In this document: in pieces, positions 38,493 through 52,018 of the stretch | Position numbering within the stretch: position 1 is the first letter of the stretch | Layout of the letters: each line of letters starts with the position of its first letter | DNA from: Climacteris rufus | Taxonomy: Eukaryota > Chordata > Aves > Passeriformes > Climacteridae | Reading direction: 5' to 3' | Length of the DNA stretch: 64,000 nt | NCBI GenBank assembly: GCA_013398175.1 | Contig: VZRZ01003061.1 | Location: 32,353 to 96,352, forward strand | Program-made: the position numbers and the translations under genes | Notes under the pieces: model-generated | Told to the model about the DNA's origin: nothing | Databases searched by the model: none | The model's input: only the letters and a program-made list of their open reading frames with translations

Positions 38493-38538
38493 GGTGACAT
38501 TTTTCTTTCTTGGTGACATTTTTCTTTCTTGGTGACAT
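38493..38538. repeat. 19-bp tandem repeat, 2.4 copies
   Basis: The unit ggtgacatttttctttctt starts at 38493 and 38512, with a partial third copy at 38531. The two full copies are identical, so the duplication is recent. Confidence 0.95.
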
Positions 38539-39099
38539 CAAGTTTTCATTTTGCTTTCACTCGGTGCTCACTGAACTTTCATAATTCTCTTTTTTCTTAG
38601 ATATTTTCATGTCGTTCTGCCTTCCTTACCAGGGCTTTGGATCCTCTGCAGGAGATAATCAGGAGAAAGTTCCAAAACCAGGAGCTGCTTTCCTTGTTTA
38701 ATGACTTCTAGAGTCATATTTGTTGATTATTTTAACTATGCAGCACATGAATTAATTTTATTGTTCAAAGGGCACGTTTTGTCTGCCTATAAGAACTGCA
38801 ATAAATTTTGGGGATGAAGAGGTGAGATTTTTAGGAAAAGCAAACAGCAATGTGGTTTGTTTCTGCTCCGAAATCAATATCAAAAACAGAACCAGTTTGG
38901 GGTTTTATAAAAAAAAATGGCTTTTCATTAGAAAATTACATTGTGGCAAAATCCTGTGTGGAAAGTGGCTGGGTTAGATGCAGCTTTCCAGGGAAGGTTC
39001 TCCAGCCAGGATGGTGTTTCTGGTCACAACCCAGCCATGCCATGACCTTGTTGTTGGGATGCAGGGGCAGGATGCTGGAGCCACCACGTTCCTGGGTGG

Positions 39100-40350
39100 A
39101 ACGAGGCCTCTGCATCTGAGTCCCACTACCGGGGGCTGCCCTAAATAACTGGCTATTTTTAGACCAGTCTTTTTCTGTCGCCGCTTTCCATAATAAGAAA
39201 AACCTTTGAAGGATTTGCGTTTTTATCCCTATGCACAAGAGGAATTAAAATAAATAAATAGGTCTTAAATATTTAGACATGAAGAGAGAAGAATTTCCTG
39301 CCCAGCTTTTGCCGAGCGGCGTAGGTGGCTTTAATGCACCCGGGGCTGCTCCCGGGTACCTGGCAATGTTTGCTTTTCTTGGAAGCAACTGCACTAAAGC
39401 ACCTTTAAATCAGGAGCCCACAAAGCAAATCTGCAGCTTCCAGGTCACTGTGCAACAGTTTTTCCAGAGGATGAACTGATGTGCTGCAGCTTAACCAACC
39501 TGTTGGAGAGCGAATGGCTCCAGGCATGGCAGAGGAGTCCTGGGAGTGTCTGACCACCCCCAAATCACCCCAAAAGGCAGGATTTGGCACCAAAAACAGC
39601 CAGCTTGGCTCTGGGCGTAACACCTGGATTATCATCCACCTGCTGGCCCCTCTCTGGGCTGCTCCCAGATGCCAAAAACTGCATTAGCTCCAAACCTTTG
39701 TGAGCCAAGTGAGCTAATCTGGGAACCTGCAGGGGACAGCAGAAGGGATTTTTGTCAACAGGCAGCCATGCTATGTAGACTTGATAAATATGTGCAGTGC
39801 TAATTCGAAGCAGATTCCTGCTTTGCCACAAGCAGAATTCCTCCAAAGCCTGCCATCAAAAACATTATGTCACAGCTGTGGAGAAGCCTCACAAACAGGG
39901 GAGAAGTTGGGGTCACGTCAGGGTAAGAGTGCGGTGGAGGCTGCGAGGAAGTGATTGAAGCCCTGCTCCACGGCCTGATGGAGTTTGTCATTGAGAAGGA
40001 TTTCACAAATGATTTGCAGCCAGTTCCCTGGGTCTGATTGGTACTTTCCAGCTTAATGCAAACCAGTGAGGAAACCAGCTCCAGACCTGGTTAGGCCAAG
40101 CTGCCCGGGGAGGCTGCAGGCACAGGGTAACACAGCATCGCCCGGGGCTGCGGAAATGTCACTGAAACGGGGCTTGGCTTTAAGGAGATCGTTAGGTTCC
40201 CTCTCCCCATCTCAGCAAACAGCTTTTATCTCGTCTCCCAAAATAGCAACCTGCTATCCTTCAAAACAAACCAAAACAAAAAGGGAAAAGCTCCTGAGAC
40301 AGGCACACAAAGCCGACAGAAGTGGAACACAGAGCTGATCGAAAACAGAT
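39100..40350. promoter_or_regulatory. Candidate intron 1 regulatory patch (MEF2, CRE-like and ETS motifs)
   Basis: CTATTTTTAG at 39153-39162 is a full match to the MEF2 consensus YTAWWWWTAR. Further right are a CRE-like GTCACGTCAG near 39912, AGGAAGTG (ETS core) at 39946-39953 and CGGAAA at 40151-40156. The stretch 39900-40340 has more CpG than the rest of the intron, without obvious repeats. ETS, MEF2 and forkhead factors drive endothelial genes. That this patch is an enhancer is inference; short motifs occur often by chance. Confidence 0.2.
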
Positions 40351-41463
40351 TCCAGCGTCAAGTCCAAAGGCAGCTTCAGCCCATTTCTTCTTAATGGGTA
40401 CAGCTAAGAAACTAAGAAAACAAAGTAATTACCCACCAAGCAGATTGTACTGACACTGAGCATTCACATGTTTCTGACACATCCAGTCCCTGTATTTGTT
40501 CAAATCCATCTCTGTTTAGCGTGGCACATCAATCGACTTGACCTCAGGAGGCTCTGGCTCATTTGCTTCTGGATTTATAGCTCAAGGAAAAATGGTCAAA
40601 CAATGCTAACAGGGGTGGGCTTTTGTTCTGCTTCACCCTGACTATCCACCTTCCCTGCTCTGATTTCAGTTCCATCCCTCTCGTGGCCCTCCCTTGGCCT
40701 GCTCCTTCTGCAGGTCAGTGATTCATCACACAGGAGGACACAGATGTTCTTTACAAAGAAGCCTTTCCATGCAGGCTCATATTTTTCTTAGAAAAGAGGG
40801 CTGGGGATGAGGAAGGAGATGGAGAGGAGGAATTCACTGCTGTGCAAAAGGCCTGAGAATGGGTACTGCCCAGTTTCCACCAGAGTTTGTGTGGTGGTGC
40901 CCATGGGACACATGGACACCCCCAGGGAGCAGGGATCACTGCTGGATTCACACCACCAAGGCTCCAGGTGGGAAACCTTGGAGAATGTGGTCTGAGGAAA
41001 GATGTGGTCTCTCTGAGCAGCTATTCCACAAGTATTTGGTGTTCCCTGGGCAGTCATCTTGCTTGATGGCAAACAGGATTTAGCTCTGGAGTGTGATCAG
41101 AGGTTGTTTTACAAGCCACCCTCTTGTCATTCAGTAGAACTTCATCCAGTTTCCTCTGTCAGCTCTTGCATTTCTTAGGAAACAGCCCCAGTCCTCCCTG
41201 AGGTCTGGTGTGGGGACACCTTGGAGTCCAAAGCTGAGAACATCCTCTGAGAACATCCACTCTGCCTTTGAGGTGGCACCACAGAAGTTTGGAAAGGGAC
41301 GAGTCCTGTACCCCAAGTCAGGCCCTGCTTGGTCACTCAGCAGAACTTCAGGGCCCCAACACTGCCCAAAAGTGGCAGCTGAAGCTCTCATGATGACTCC
41401 ATGTAGGTCATCAAAAATGTTTTCTGAAGGACATCTCCCAGCATTTTATGTCGTCTAATTTTA

Positions 41464-41690
41464 AATATTCCTAAAGATAGGGCTGGCATCACTGCTTCCT
41501 TTGGGAGATGAATTACACAGGCTGATGCAACTCAACCTTGGGAAGATTTTCTTTCCTGTTCCCCAGGCTCTTGCCAACAGAAAAATCAGATAAATGGTTC
41601 CAGCCTCTCCTGTTAACCACTCCATTCACAACAGTTTTATTATGGTAGCACCTGAAGGCCCACGTGTGACCCAGTCCATCAGTTGGGCTT
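41464..41690 (-). mobile_element. Ancient CR1/L3-like 3' remnant
   Basis: The segment gatgaattacacaggctgat, then gcaactcaaccttgggaaga followed by ttttctttcctgttcccc, resembles diverged reverse-complemented 3' UTRs of old amniote CR1-type LINEs. A following piece, ttttattatggtagcacctg, resembles another old amniote repeat. The match is weak and made by eye. Confidence 0.33.
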
Positions 41691-43868
41691 AAAACACTCT
41701 TTTTTCAGATCTTACAAAGCTCATGCAGTGCAGAGGTTAAGGATGTGGTACAGGTGGTTACAGGGCTTCCCAGCAGTCTCATGTGCAAGGGGATGATGGA
41801 ACAGGAAAAAAGATTTGGGAATCGTGGATTTAACCTCTGATGGTGGAGGAGGGACCTGAGTGAGCCTCCTCCTCTCCTCTGATACAGCCAGGCAGAGGCT
41901 GAGTGCTGGCAGAGACCATGGAATGCTTTCAAAGAACACACATTCTGCTAAACCCCAGTGTCAGGGATTTTGTAACTCCTCTCTCTTCTTCTCTGGCCAT
42001 TTTAATGTCTCTCCAGGGTGTCCAACTTATAGTTTTCCAAAGCCTTGTACTTAGGATGAATTACCATCATATTTTTTTATCAAAGCAAAAGCTGACATAT
42101 AGGACAATGATTTAGTTGACTGGGTATTTTGAAATACTGTATCACTTGCTGATACTGCCTCATTTTATGTGGAAAATTGCTCTGGTAGTGAATGTTCTAA
42201 GAAATTAAATAGCCAGACCAGGTGAAGTTCAAAGTCAGCACTCCTCAAGTGGGATTGGAACTGGAGTTAATGCTGGGCAGTGCTTTAATTTGTGTGGTGT
42301 GGCCCAGTGAAACTTCGTTTACCAACCTCTTTAACTGGAGAAACTTTCACTTTCATCTGTTTGCTGTGAATTTATAGGAGTGTTACTTTCAAGGCCCAAA
42401 ACTGTTGTTCAGAAACAAGTCTGACTGTCCTAAATTGCTGCTGGAAGTGGTTTCTTGGTTAGAGATGTCAGGGACTAGGTGGGCTCTCTACAACCACACA
42501 CCAGGACGGATTTTCCACACGTGTGAAACCAGTTTTGTTTGACTGAACTCTGGCAAAAATTTCAGTTCCCCACTGACAGCAACTTGCATGGAAACCTAAG
42601 GGAAATCCCTCTTTAATATCTTTTGGTGCCAGTTTAAGTGTGACCTCTGCTGTCAGCCGGGCTCACTTAGGAGCTGGTGCCTGCCTGGGTTATTGCATTG
42701 CCTGTTAAACACTGAATTAAGGCAGTTTCTTGCCTACAGAAAGATAAACCCAACCCCAAATTTCTCTGTCTCCTGCCTGGAGAACAGCCTGACCCACCTG
42801 CAGCTTCAGGGCTCTTGGTGCACCTTGTTCCCTCTGTGGGAAGTGCCACCACGGTAGAGGAACCACCACAGACATTTCCAGTCTGCCAAGAAGTACAGTG
42901 ATTAACAAGTAAAAAATTAATATTAACTTATCATATACACACATGAAAGAAAATGATTGGGGATTTAAAAATCTGATTTCTTGTCACTTCAAAAAGAAAT
43001 TATGAGAAAGGTATGAAACTGTATAGGAAACACTGAAAACTTCTCTACTGCTGCTCTAACTTTATAAAGACAATTTCTCTTCAACAAAACTGGAGAAATT
43101 GACTCTTACCAGAGTGTAGGTTTGCACCTTTATTCCAGGTTTAAAAGTCCAGTGTAAAGAGTAAAACGGGGTAGGAACAAGAGGGAAATCACTGGTGAAT
43201 CAACTGAGATTTACTGCTTGTTTTTACATGGGAGGACCTGGCTCATATCAGGATGGATTTCAGCAGTGACTGATCCTTTCTGTGCACATGAGTAGGTTGG
43301 GGAATAGTTCTTGGAACTGAGTCAGCCCAACAATTGCTTTCATTATTTGCAGCTGTACAAAACAAATAAGTTTGAAAGAAATTGAGAGAGGTGCCAAATT
43401 CAATCCCATTGATGTGTGAGTGAACACAGGGTTTAGTGCTGCACACATGAAGCCCATGAATTACTGCTGTTGACTCCTCAGCCTTACCTGTCACCTTTGA
43501 TAAATGAGCAGATCTGATGATACTCCTCAAAATAATAAAGTAATTAAACTAAAAGTGTTTTAAAGCGTTCCTTCCTTAGCATCCACAGCTTTCTAAGTAA
43601 CTACTCACCACAAACAAATTACCTGCAGAGAGGCATTCTGATTAGATTAAAAGCAACTCAGTGCAGGGTTTTGACAACTGGAACCATAACTTGGTCCAGG
43701 TTTGGTGTCTGTAGCTGTGAGGAACTGTTGGGCTGACAAGCCATAAAAATCTCCAGCTCCATCCATCAATACTCACACAAACTGCCAGGAGTCCACGTGT
43801 GGTGACAGTTCTGAGTTGACACAGGGACACAGGGAAGCCTGGAAAGGGCTCAGAGGAGGCAAAGCTAC

Positions 43869-44178
43869 ATCACAGAATATCCTGAGCTGGAAGGGACCCA
43901 CAGGATCATCCAGCCCAGCCCCTGGCCCTGCCCAGACCCCCCACAACCCCACCCTGGGCATCCCTGGCGGCGCTGTCCAAACCCCCCTGGAGCTCTGGCA
44001 GCCTTGGGGCTGGGACCATTCCCTGGGGAGCCTGGGCAGTGCCCAGCACCCTCTGGGGGGAGAACCTTTCCTGATATCCAACCTAAACCCCTCTGGCACA
44101 GCCCAGCCTCTCCCTGGGTGCTGTCCCTGTCACAGGGAGCAGGGATCAGAGCTGCCTCTCCACTTCCCCTCCTAAGGA
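43869..44178 (-). mobile_element. CR1 LINE 3' end, reverse orientation
   Basis: About 310 bp match the reverse-complemented CR1 3' region. The blocks in order are tcacagaatatcctgagctg, gaagggacccacaggatcat, ccagcccagcccctggccct, the accctgggcatccctggcgg segment, tttcctgatatccaacctaa, and a right end near gatcagagctgcctctccac. The element is 5'-truncated. Open frames of 107-119 residues on both strands here are by-products of the LINE sequence. Confidence 0.92.
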
Positions 44179-46619
44179 AACCTTCCACCTTCCCATTTTC
44201 CTACCCAGTGCTCTGGAGAAAGGGGAGGAATCTTGGCTAGGTTCACTTCCAGCTAAATGCTGGATGAGCTCTGGAGTGCAGGAAGTGCTCCCTGAGTCCC
44301 CTGGGAGGAGGTGAAGGGCAGGCAGGACGTGCTGGGATGGGCAGTGGGAGCAGAGGGGGATCCAAAGCCACCACAGAGGTGTGTGCAGCTCTGGCCAGGG
44401 CTGCTCCTGGGGTGCCACATCCTGGGACATCCTGGAGCCCCCTGTGTGCCCTTGTTCCTCCCCACTCCCCAGCCTTGCCTGAAGAATGTGCCCTCTCCTG
44501 GGGATGGCCAAGTGAGGAAGAAGGAAAGCTATGTCTGGAGTGCTGATGAAGTAATCCTGTCTGGGAATCATTGGAAGCACTTGCATCTGCAGCCCTGGAG
44601 CTTTTCTCAGGAGACCACGTTGGGGGGAGAGGCAAAGGCAGCTTCATACCTCGCATTTTTTGATGTTTTTTTCCCCCTAGAGTCTTTAGGTCTCCTTTTT
44701 TGTGCATCTTGTTCCCACTGGGTCTGCATATTTCCTAATCATGGAGATGTGCCAGGTCTTCTCTTTCCCAGAGGAATTGCCATAATTTGGATCAAGAAAT
44801 AACAACATTCCCAGCCTTTTTTTCCATTGACACGAGATTACCACATTTCCTAAATACTTCAAATTGTGCTTGAGTGCCTGGCAGATGATTGCAGATGTTG
44901 CCACCTCCTTTCCCAGATTTCATGTTTATTTTTCATGTAGGTCTCAGTTCCCAGCTTATCATCCAGTCCCAAAGCAGGGACACATCCTCTCACTCCATAA
45001 CTCACCAGCAGCACAGGGTGGTGAGATCCCTGTCATTCCTTGGGACTCTTGGTGCTGTCAGAGGGAAAACAATGGCTCTGATTAATGAGCTGCTGCTGCC
45101 CAAGACCAAACAATTTTGACCTGGAGTTGCTTTCTGTGACCTCCTTCCATCAATCTGGCAGTGATAGGGGATCCAGATCACGGGCAGCAAAGAAGGGACG
45201 TGGCACTGCACGTCCCAGGGGCTGCCTGGAGCAGCCGTGGGGAACCCCAAGGTTGTGTGTGGATGCACAAACCCAGAGGAGTCCTGGGCTGGGGCCACAG
45301 GGTTTGTGTGGAGCACACAGAGCAGTCAGGTGGCCTTGCTGGAGGGCTTTGCTGATTCCAGGAGGAAAGCAGAGTGACCCTGTGCCACTTCACCAGGAAA
45401 TGCTGATGCATCTGTGGGCGAGGAAAAGCCTTGTAGCAACAAATCCCAAAGGCTGGGCCAAAGCCTTATCTTATCTGGAAACACTTTCTCTACTTAGCAG
45501 TTGTTTTTACTGTGCTGTTGTTGATGTCTCCCTGCTCCAGACTAATGATTTAATTTCTCGTTGTTGTCACTTAGGATCATTTACACCCAGACTGCTGCCT
45601 CTGGCTGAACTACACAACTCCCATTTGCAGCAGGCAGAGAGGAATGGGTGGGAACGGCTCCCCTCTCTCCTGACTCAGCTGAGCAAATACTGACTTCTCT
45701 GGCTCAGAAAATCAATGGAAACGTGAATCCTCTTGCTTTGCCAGAGATGGGTTAACACTCGCATTTGAATATCCTGAAGGAATCTAAGCCATCTCTCCTG
45801 ATGAGTTTGTGATTGCTCATTTAATTTTGGATGAATTTCATCAGCTTCTGTAGGAAGGGAAGCTCTGGCTCTGGCCTGGAGGTTGTCAGCTCTGTGCCCA
45901 CCCACAGCAGGACTCCTGGTTATTTTGAGGTGGAAAAGCACAGGAAGACAGGCTTCCAGTAACCATTCCCCCTAAACAAACAGAGGAAATAGAAAATCTT
46001 TAAAAGCTGATGAACCTTTTTCCTTACAAATAGTTCAGCTGGAATAGCAGGCAAGGGAGAGAGTTCTGCCAAAAGGTTGTGATGGGTACCCAAGGGACCC
46101 TGGCCCCCACTGCCCGTGGGCTCCTGGCATTCCACAGTGCCATGGGAGGGTTTCCCTGCTGCCAGCAGCGAGGGTCAGGTGCTCACACAGCCAAGTGACA
46201 GCCAGGTCCTGCTCCTGGCAGCACCTCTCTGCTGGATCTTCATTTCCCAGGCACTTCCCAGGGACAGGCTTGTCGGGAAGCTGATCTGTCCCCACTACAG
46301 CCAAGCCTGCTCCTGGCTGCATTCCCCATCTGCTTTCTCTCTGTTTCCCCCTCCAGAGCTGTCACATGTCTGTGGTTTGGGTTCCTCAGCAAAGGTGGAG
46401 CTGTCACCTTTGAGTTTGCCCACTGCTCTGGGGCCATTTCTCCTTGATTTTACAATTATCCCAGAGTGTCATTGACTGAGACAGCCCCCAGCACATGGAG
46501 CACTTGCTAAAGTGCCATTTCTACCTCAGGTGAGGCTGTGGCTGGCCAGGGGCTGAACCTCTACTCACCTCCTCCTCCAGGAAAAGTGCTTTAGAGATGC
46601 ACAGGAAAAGATGAAGGGT

Positions 46620-46735
46620 TTAAATCCTTACAGACAGGTTAAATTATTATCCTCAGACACATGAAGAATTGAGGGAGTAAATAACCTGATCAAAACCAGC
46701 AAAGGAAATGGGAGAGAGGCACTGAAGCCACATCA
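46620..46735 (+). mobile_element. MIR-like ancient SINE remnant
   Basis: The order attattatcctcagacac, then atgaagaattgagggagtaa, then ataacctgatcaaaaccagc follows the MIR core (attattatcc, gaggaaactgaggc, ttgcccaaggtcac) with many changes. Forward orientation. A by-eye match only. Confidence 0.38.
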
Positions 46736-47063
46736 GGTCTAGAGGGAAGTTTTCCCCAAACAACCCTGTCTGAGCTGCCCATTCCCCACCTGCAGCCCAC
46801 CACGGGGGCCTTTGCCCTCTGTACTGACCTGGTACCCACCAGGGCCGTGATACAGAACTCACCAGCCAGCAGAAAAGACAAAAACTGAGAGCTGTGCTCC
46901 TGACTTACAGCAAAGACCTTCCCCAGGAGAGCCTCCCTTCTCCTCTGCTGAGAGAGTCACTGTTAGCAATAACATTTCATTTAAAAGATCAGAGAGCACA
47001 AAACATTTCATTAATGTCAGTGCCTGAGTCTAGGAGAACCAAAAATCCTATGTCCAAATTCAC

Positions 47064-47079
47064 AAAAAAAAAAAAAAAA
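47064..47079. repeat. Poly(A) run of 16
   Basis: Sixteen A residues in intron 1. No clear retroposon body is visible immediately upstream. Confidence 0.9.
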
Positions 47080-50000
47080 TTGGAGAGAAGATGGGTCTCT
47101 TTAGTTATCTGCTACTGTCTTTTTAAACCTTTAAAATAATAGAAAATCACTTGAGTGTAACAAGTGAAAGCTGATTCCAGGAGTTGAAGACTTAATAAAC
47201 ACACCAAATATTGCAAGGCTTGTGATCTAATAATGCTGGCAGTGCTGTGCTGTCTTCTCTTTTCATGGGGGTAACCTTGAAATAAATCCTAAGATGATTA
47301 CAGGCTGCTGGTTTAAACACACACAGCTTTTCAGTGAATCCCTGAGCTCTCCAGTTCCAGCAAAAATAGATTTCCTTGGGGATAGCAGCACAAAAACACC
47401 CTTTCTGACAGCTACCTGCTCATTTGGAGGTGTGCTCACACCGTGTGTCTGTGGTGAGGTGCCCCGGCAGCTCAGAAGGGAGCACAGTGCCTTGGCTTGG
47501 TGTCATTTCCTGCTGCAGGCACAAAGTCCTTTGGAGGGGCTGAGTTCTGCAGGTTTTCCTTGGCAGCAGGGGAGGGGACAGCTCTGCACCTGCACTGTCC
47601 CTGTTACTGGTGACCAGGGCCAGTTGTGGGGTCTGTACAGCCCCAGTGACTCCAGGGGGTTCTCGGAGCACAGAGTGCTGCTGATCCAGGCTCTGGCAGG
47701 CAAGCACAGCTCACAGAAATATCCTCAGCAGTGACAAAACAGTTTTTAAGTGTTGTGCATATGTCACCCCCACTTTCCCTGACTCGAAGCAGCTCTAAAG
47801 CTCTGGTTTCCAGTCCTTTCCAAGGGGCCCCGACGTGCCCTGGGGCCCAGCTCTGTGCACAAGGGTGGCTTTACACACATGAATGGTCCCTGGAGTTCAA
47901 CCATGTGCAAAAAGCTCTTTGAGTGCCCAAGCCCTCGTGGAATCCTTGGTCTAACCTGCCTCATTTAGCTGCCAGCACAGCAGCCTCTGCTCTGCCCAGC
48001 AATTATTTCCTTGCCATCTGAAGCAGAGGTTGTGTGGACTGTGTTTCCCCCTCTGCCCCCTCCCCTGTGCCCAGGAGGGATCCCTGGATCCCTCAGCCAG
48101 GTATGACATTAACTGAGATGTCCCTGTGTGACACCCAGCCCACAGCCATCTGGGAGGGCTCTTCCAGGGACAGCTGCAGTGCCCAGAGGGTGCCTGGAGG
48201 AAGGCTGTTACAATAAGGAACAGAGATTAAAAGTACTTTTTATCCATGCTCACTGATGGGCCCGGTGTGGAGCATCAGGCTTTGTGTGGGAGGGATGTCC
48301 CCGTGCCAAGTGAGATGGAGTCAGAAACCACCTGACAGGGAGGTGAGGGGGTCACCCATTACCCTCTGCCTGGGGAGCCTCCCGTGTTTAATGCTGGCCA
48401 CGCTGCAAAATCAGATTATCCCAGCAAAAGCAGTTTCCAATATATTTTTCTCCCCTGGATAATGTATCAGCCAACCTTTCGCATTTCACTCCCGAGGATT
48501 TGTGGTTGTGCTGTGTTTGCGGTTTTCACCGTCGAGAGCAGAATGTTAAAGTCTAAACTGAAGGCAAGAATAAAGTCCCAGAGTTAGAAATGCTGCAGTG
48601 AGGCTCTGGGCAGAGGGCCTGTCCTCACCTGGGGCTCTTTCCAGGGGCATCTTCAGCCTGGTGATGCTGCTCTTGTCTTGCTGTAGCCAATTTGTGTTGG
48701 CAACAACCGAGGGAGGGCAGGAATGTGAGGAACCTCATCAGATGTGCCACTTCCAGGGGGATCTTGTCCTTCCCCCTTGGCTTGCAGAGGGGATGTTGTG
48801 CTAAGACCTATTTGTAGCTCTGCAGGAGGCAACAAGCTCTCTGCCAAACTCACAGGATTATCACTGCAGCATCTTACCCCAAACCATGCTGGGGATTGAG
48901 GGAAGGGTGCTGCACCCGGTTCCTCACCCACACCAGGAGCAGTGCCAGCCCCACAGGGAATGGCAGGGCCAGCCATGGCCCCAAAGGCTCTGCCCATGGC
49001 TCTCCCAAGGAGCTTTGCCTTGGTAATGACACAGTAATGACTACTTGCCTTTGAGTTATGTCCCTTGTAGCCCTAGAGCAGCACCAAAATTATTTAACAG
49101 GGAACAGGAGAATGTTATTTCAGGTCTGGGCATTGTAATTTGAGCTGTGCAAGCAGAGCACAACAGCTTCAGCAGCCCTTGGCCCAGCAGGTCACCCAGC
49201 CCATCCTGGGCAGGTTGCAGGACCTGGGCTTAGGAACAAAGGTTAGGGAGCAGCACTGTGGAAAAGGAGGGGATGCACTGCCGGGACCAGGCCTGGTTCT
49301 CCCTGCAGGAAGCTGCTTGCAGCATCCTAAAGCCTTTGTAAAGGCAGGAGTCTCCTCAAATATAAAAGTGGAGTAGGTCCCTTGCTCCTCATCCAAGACA
49401 GCCTGGGCAGTCCCCAGCTTTGCCTCCAGAAACCCAAGTCTAGCTCCAATGGGACGAGGGGAGGTTAAGAACGTTGTGAGGCCTCATTCTGCAGTTTGGC
49501 ACTGTGTCCTGCCCTAGCACAGCCTGGCCCTGTCCCCTCTACTCTCTCTGCTTTGCCCTCAAAATATTCTTTTCCCAGCCCACTCAGCTCTGGCCCTGGT
49601 GTGGCAGAAAGGGCACAAGCTGTGTTTATATGAACCCTCTGTCCCCTGCCAGCAGAGACCACGTGTGTGTGGCACAGGAATTTCTCCCCCTGTCCTCCGT
49701 GGGGTAGAAAAGCACTGAAATTACACTTTGCTTATTCTGTTCTTCAGCTCCTGAAGCCAAAATAAACTCTGGGCAAGAAGTAGCTCAGAAGTAAAAACAG
49801 AATAATTGAAAAATAGTTTTCTTTCTTTTAGCAAAAGTGGTGTCAAATATTGTAAAAGCCCAAAGGCTCCACTTCTCTGCAGTCAGAAGAGCAGCTCAGG
49901 TCTGAAGCTCTGACTCCAGACCCCTGACAGTGCCACACTTGCTCTTGAGAGGTACAATTCAGGCTTCTCTAAAGCCCAGCTCAAGACACCAGCCTAGCCC

Positions 50001-52018
50001 CCCTAAGCCCAAAGAACAACTGAAGGCACAAGAGGAGAGAAATGAAATCTTATTTCAAACCCCAGGATTTTCTAAGTCACAGCATGAACAGCCCAGAGCA
50101 GGTCCTGGGAGAGCTACAGGGACCCAGACCACCCTCAGCTGGCACATTAAATGGCACATGACAGGCATATTTGAAGCTGTTGGCCATATTTTGGAGCATT
50201 TTTGCAAAGCTCAGCACATGGTCTTAAGGGACTGTGAAATGTCTCAGCATCATGAAAGAACCCTTGCCAAGGCTCAGCCCATTCCTGGTGGGAACTGGCT
50301 CTGTCTGGGAACTGGAGGGGACTCAGAGGCAAATGCAAGGATGGACTTGCCTGGCAGTGCCTCCTCCTGCAGAGTTTGGGGCTTTTTCAGGTGATTCTCA
50401 GCTCAGTGTGATGCTGCTCCCTGCACATGCCATCCTGAGGGTGTTCAGAAACAAAGTCCTTAGGAGAAATGGGAACTTCAGGGCTGGAACCCGGGGGCTG
50501 TTCTGCTTCCCCAGCATCACACGGAATGGCAGCTTGTAGGTGCTCAATAATGTCCCTCAGATGCACTGGAGGGAGTTTGTGTTGGCCACAGTCCAGCTTC
50601 TCATTGTGCAAAGGACTTTGGAGATAAAGCTGCAGTGCCAGAGCAGGGGGGACTGGGGTGGAGCTCTGTCTCTGGTGGCCAGGACCAAAGTCTCAGCCAG
50701 AGCCTGTAGGAAGGGTCAGTGGCTCCAAGGGGAGCCCAGCACCGTGGTGTCTGGGCAGGATCCCCTCTGGAAGGACTCTGTGGTGCCATGAGATCAGTTG
50801 GCCTCCCCTGAGTTACTGATAGGAACTCTGGGGGCCGATGGAAGAAGCCAGAGACTCCAAAGAGGGAGTGAGTCACTCCCCACACTGATGCCAGGCAAAG
50901 AGCCATTTACTGAAATCACACAGCAAAGAGATGAGAGTAGAGAGGTGGGGGCAGGAAAATCACTGTTTCATGCAGTTGAAAAGTTAAAGCCTAGTGTTTC
51001 TCTTTCTGCTAGATATGTTATCTCCCTTCTCTGCTGCAAATAATGCCTGTGCTGGAAGCCCAGCTAAGGATTTCTGGCTTATCGAGTTCAAGGCAGAGGA
51101 GAAGAGAGAGATTTGAAGAGCAGGAGGCAGAGAAAACATACAGCTTTAATGTCAGAGCTTTGGGAATGGAGATCCTTATCTAAGCCTGGCTTCTCCTCTC
51201 CTTGATTGTGTTACTTTGAATTTGGACAAAGAAACCAGCCCGGCCAACCTCACTTCTGGTTCTTCTCAGTTTCACTTTCTGAACATTGTCTCATTGTAGA
51301 TGTACACTCAGATTCTCCCTGGGGACAGTTCCACAGGCAGGAGACGTGTCCTGGGCCAGGAGATGATGAGAGAGACCTTTATCACTGCTGTCATTAACAG
51401 CCCTTGTCATCAGAGACCTGACAAACCTCGTCACAGATTCCCCTGGGAGCATTACATCCGAACTTGGGGTTCAGCTCAGATGAACTGTCTGGGAATGGTG
51501 ATTTGGGAATGGTGACTTGGGAAACACCAGGTCTCAATTTGCCCTTAATATCACAGATGTTGGTGAATCAGAGCTGCTCTCCAGAATTATTGTTTTCTCT
51601 TCTCCCATTGATTAAAATGTAATGTATGGGATCACACATTGAATTATTTCCCAAGGACCTGATGCCTTCCACTTTTATGTGTGTGTAAAATCCTTTTGAC
51701 ACAAATCTGTTCTCCTGAATCTGCAATGATTCAGTCATAAAGCTGGCTCTGAACACAAGGAGGGAAAGGTTGGCAGAAACACAGGTGCTCAATGTCAGAG
51801 AAGAAAGAGAGGAATAAAGGGAACAAAAACAAACCGAGGGCATCTCACGACCAGCGTCACTCAGCTGAACTGCACCACTGTAAATGCCAGCACTGTGTGG
51901 GCCCCCAAATTAGGAACTATTTACAAAACAAAAAGCTTGCCTCGAGTGCATTGTGCTGCTCTGATGCCAGTGAACAGCTCGGCTAAACTAATGATGGTTT
52001 CTTCTTTATTTGGGTCAG

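Larger units (their letters stand above)
20097..52018 (+). other. Intron 1 of the VEGFR-like gene (31.9 kb)
   Basis: It begins GTGAGAG and ends with a pyrimidine tract and GTCAG. No further exon with family motifs was found inside. It holds a G-rich pentamer repeat at 20112-20180, a CR1 end at 29941-30068, a TTA-type microsatellite at 31401-31447, a 19-bp triplicate at 38493-38538, a patch with MEF2 and ETS motifs at 39100-40350, an ancient CR1-like remnant at 41464-41690, a CR1 end at 43869-44178 and a MIR-like SINE at 46620-46735. The rest looks like ordinary non-coding DNA. Mouse Flk-1 (Kdr) has an endothelial enhancer in its first intron, so regulatory elements are plausible here. Confidence 0.65.
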
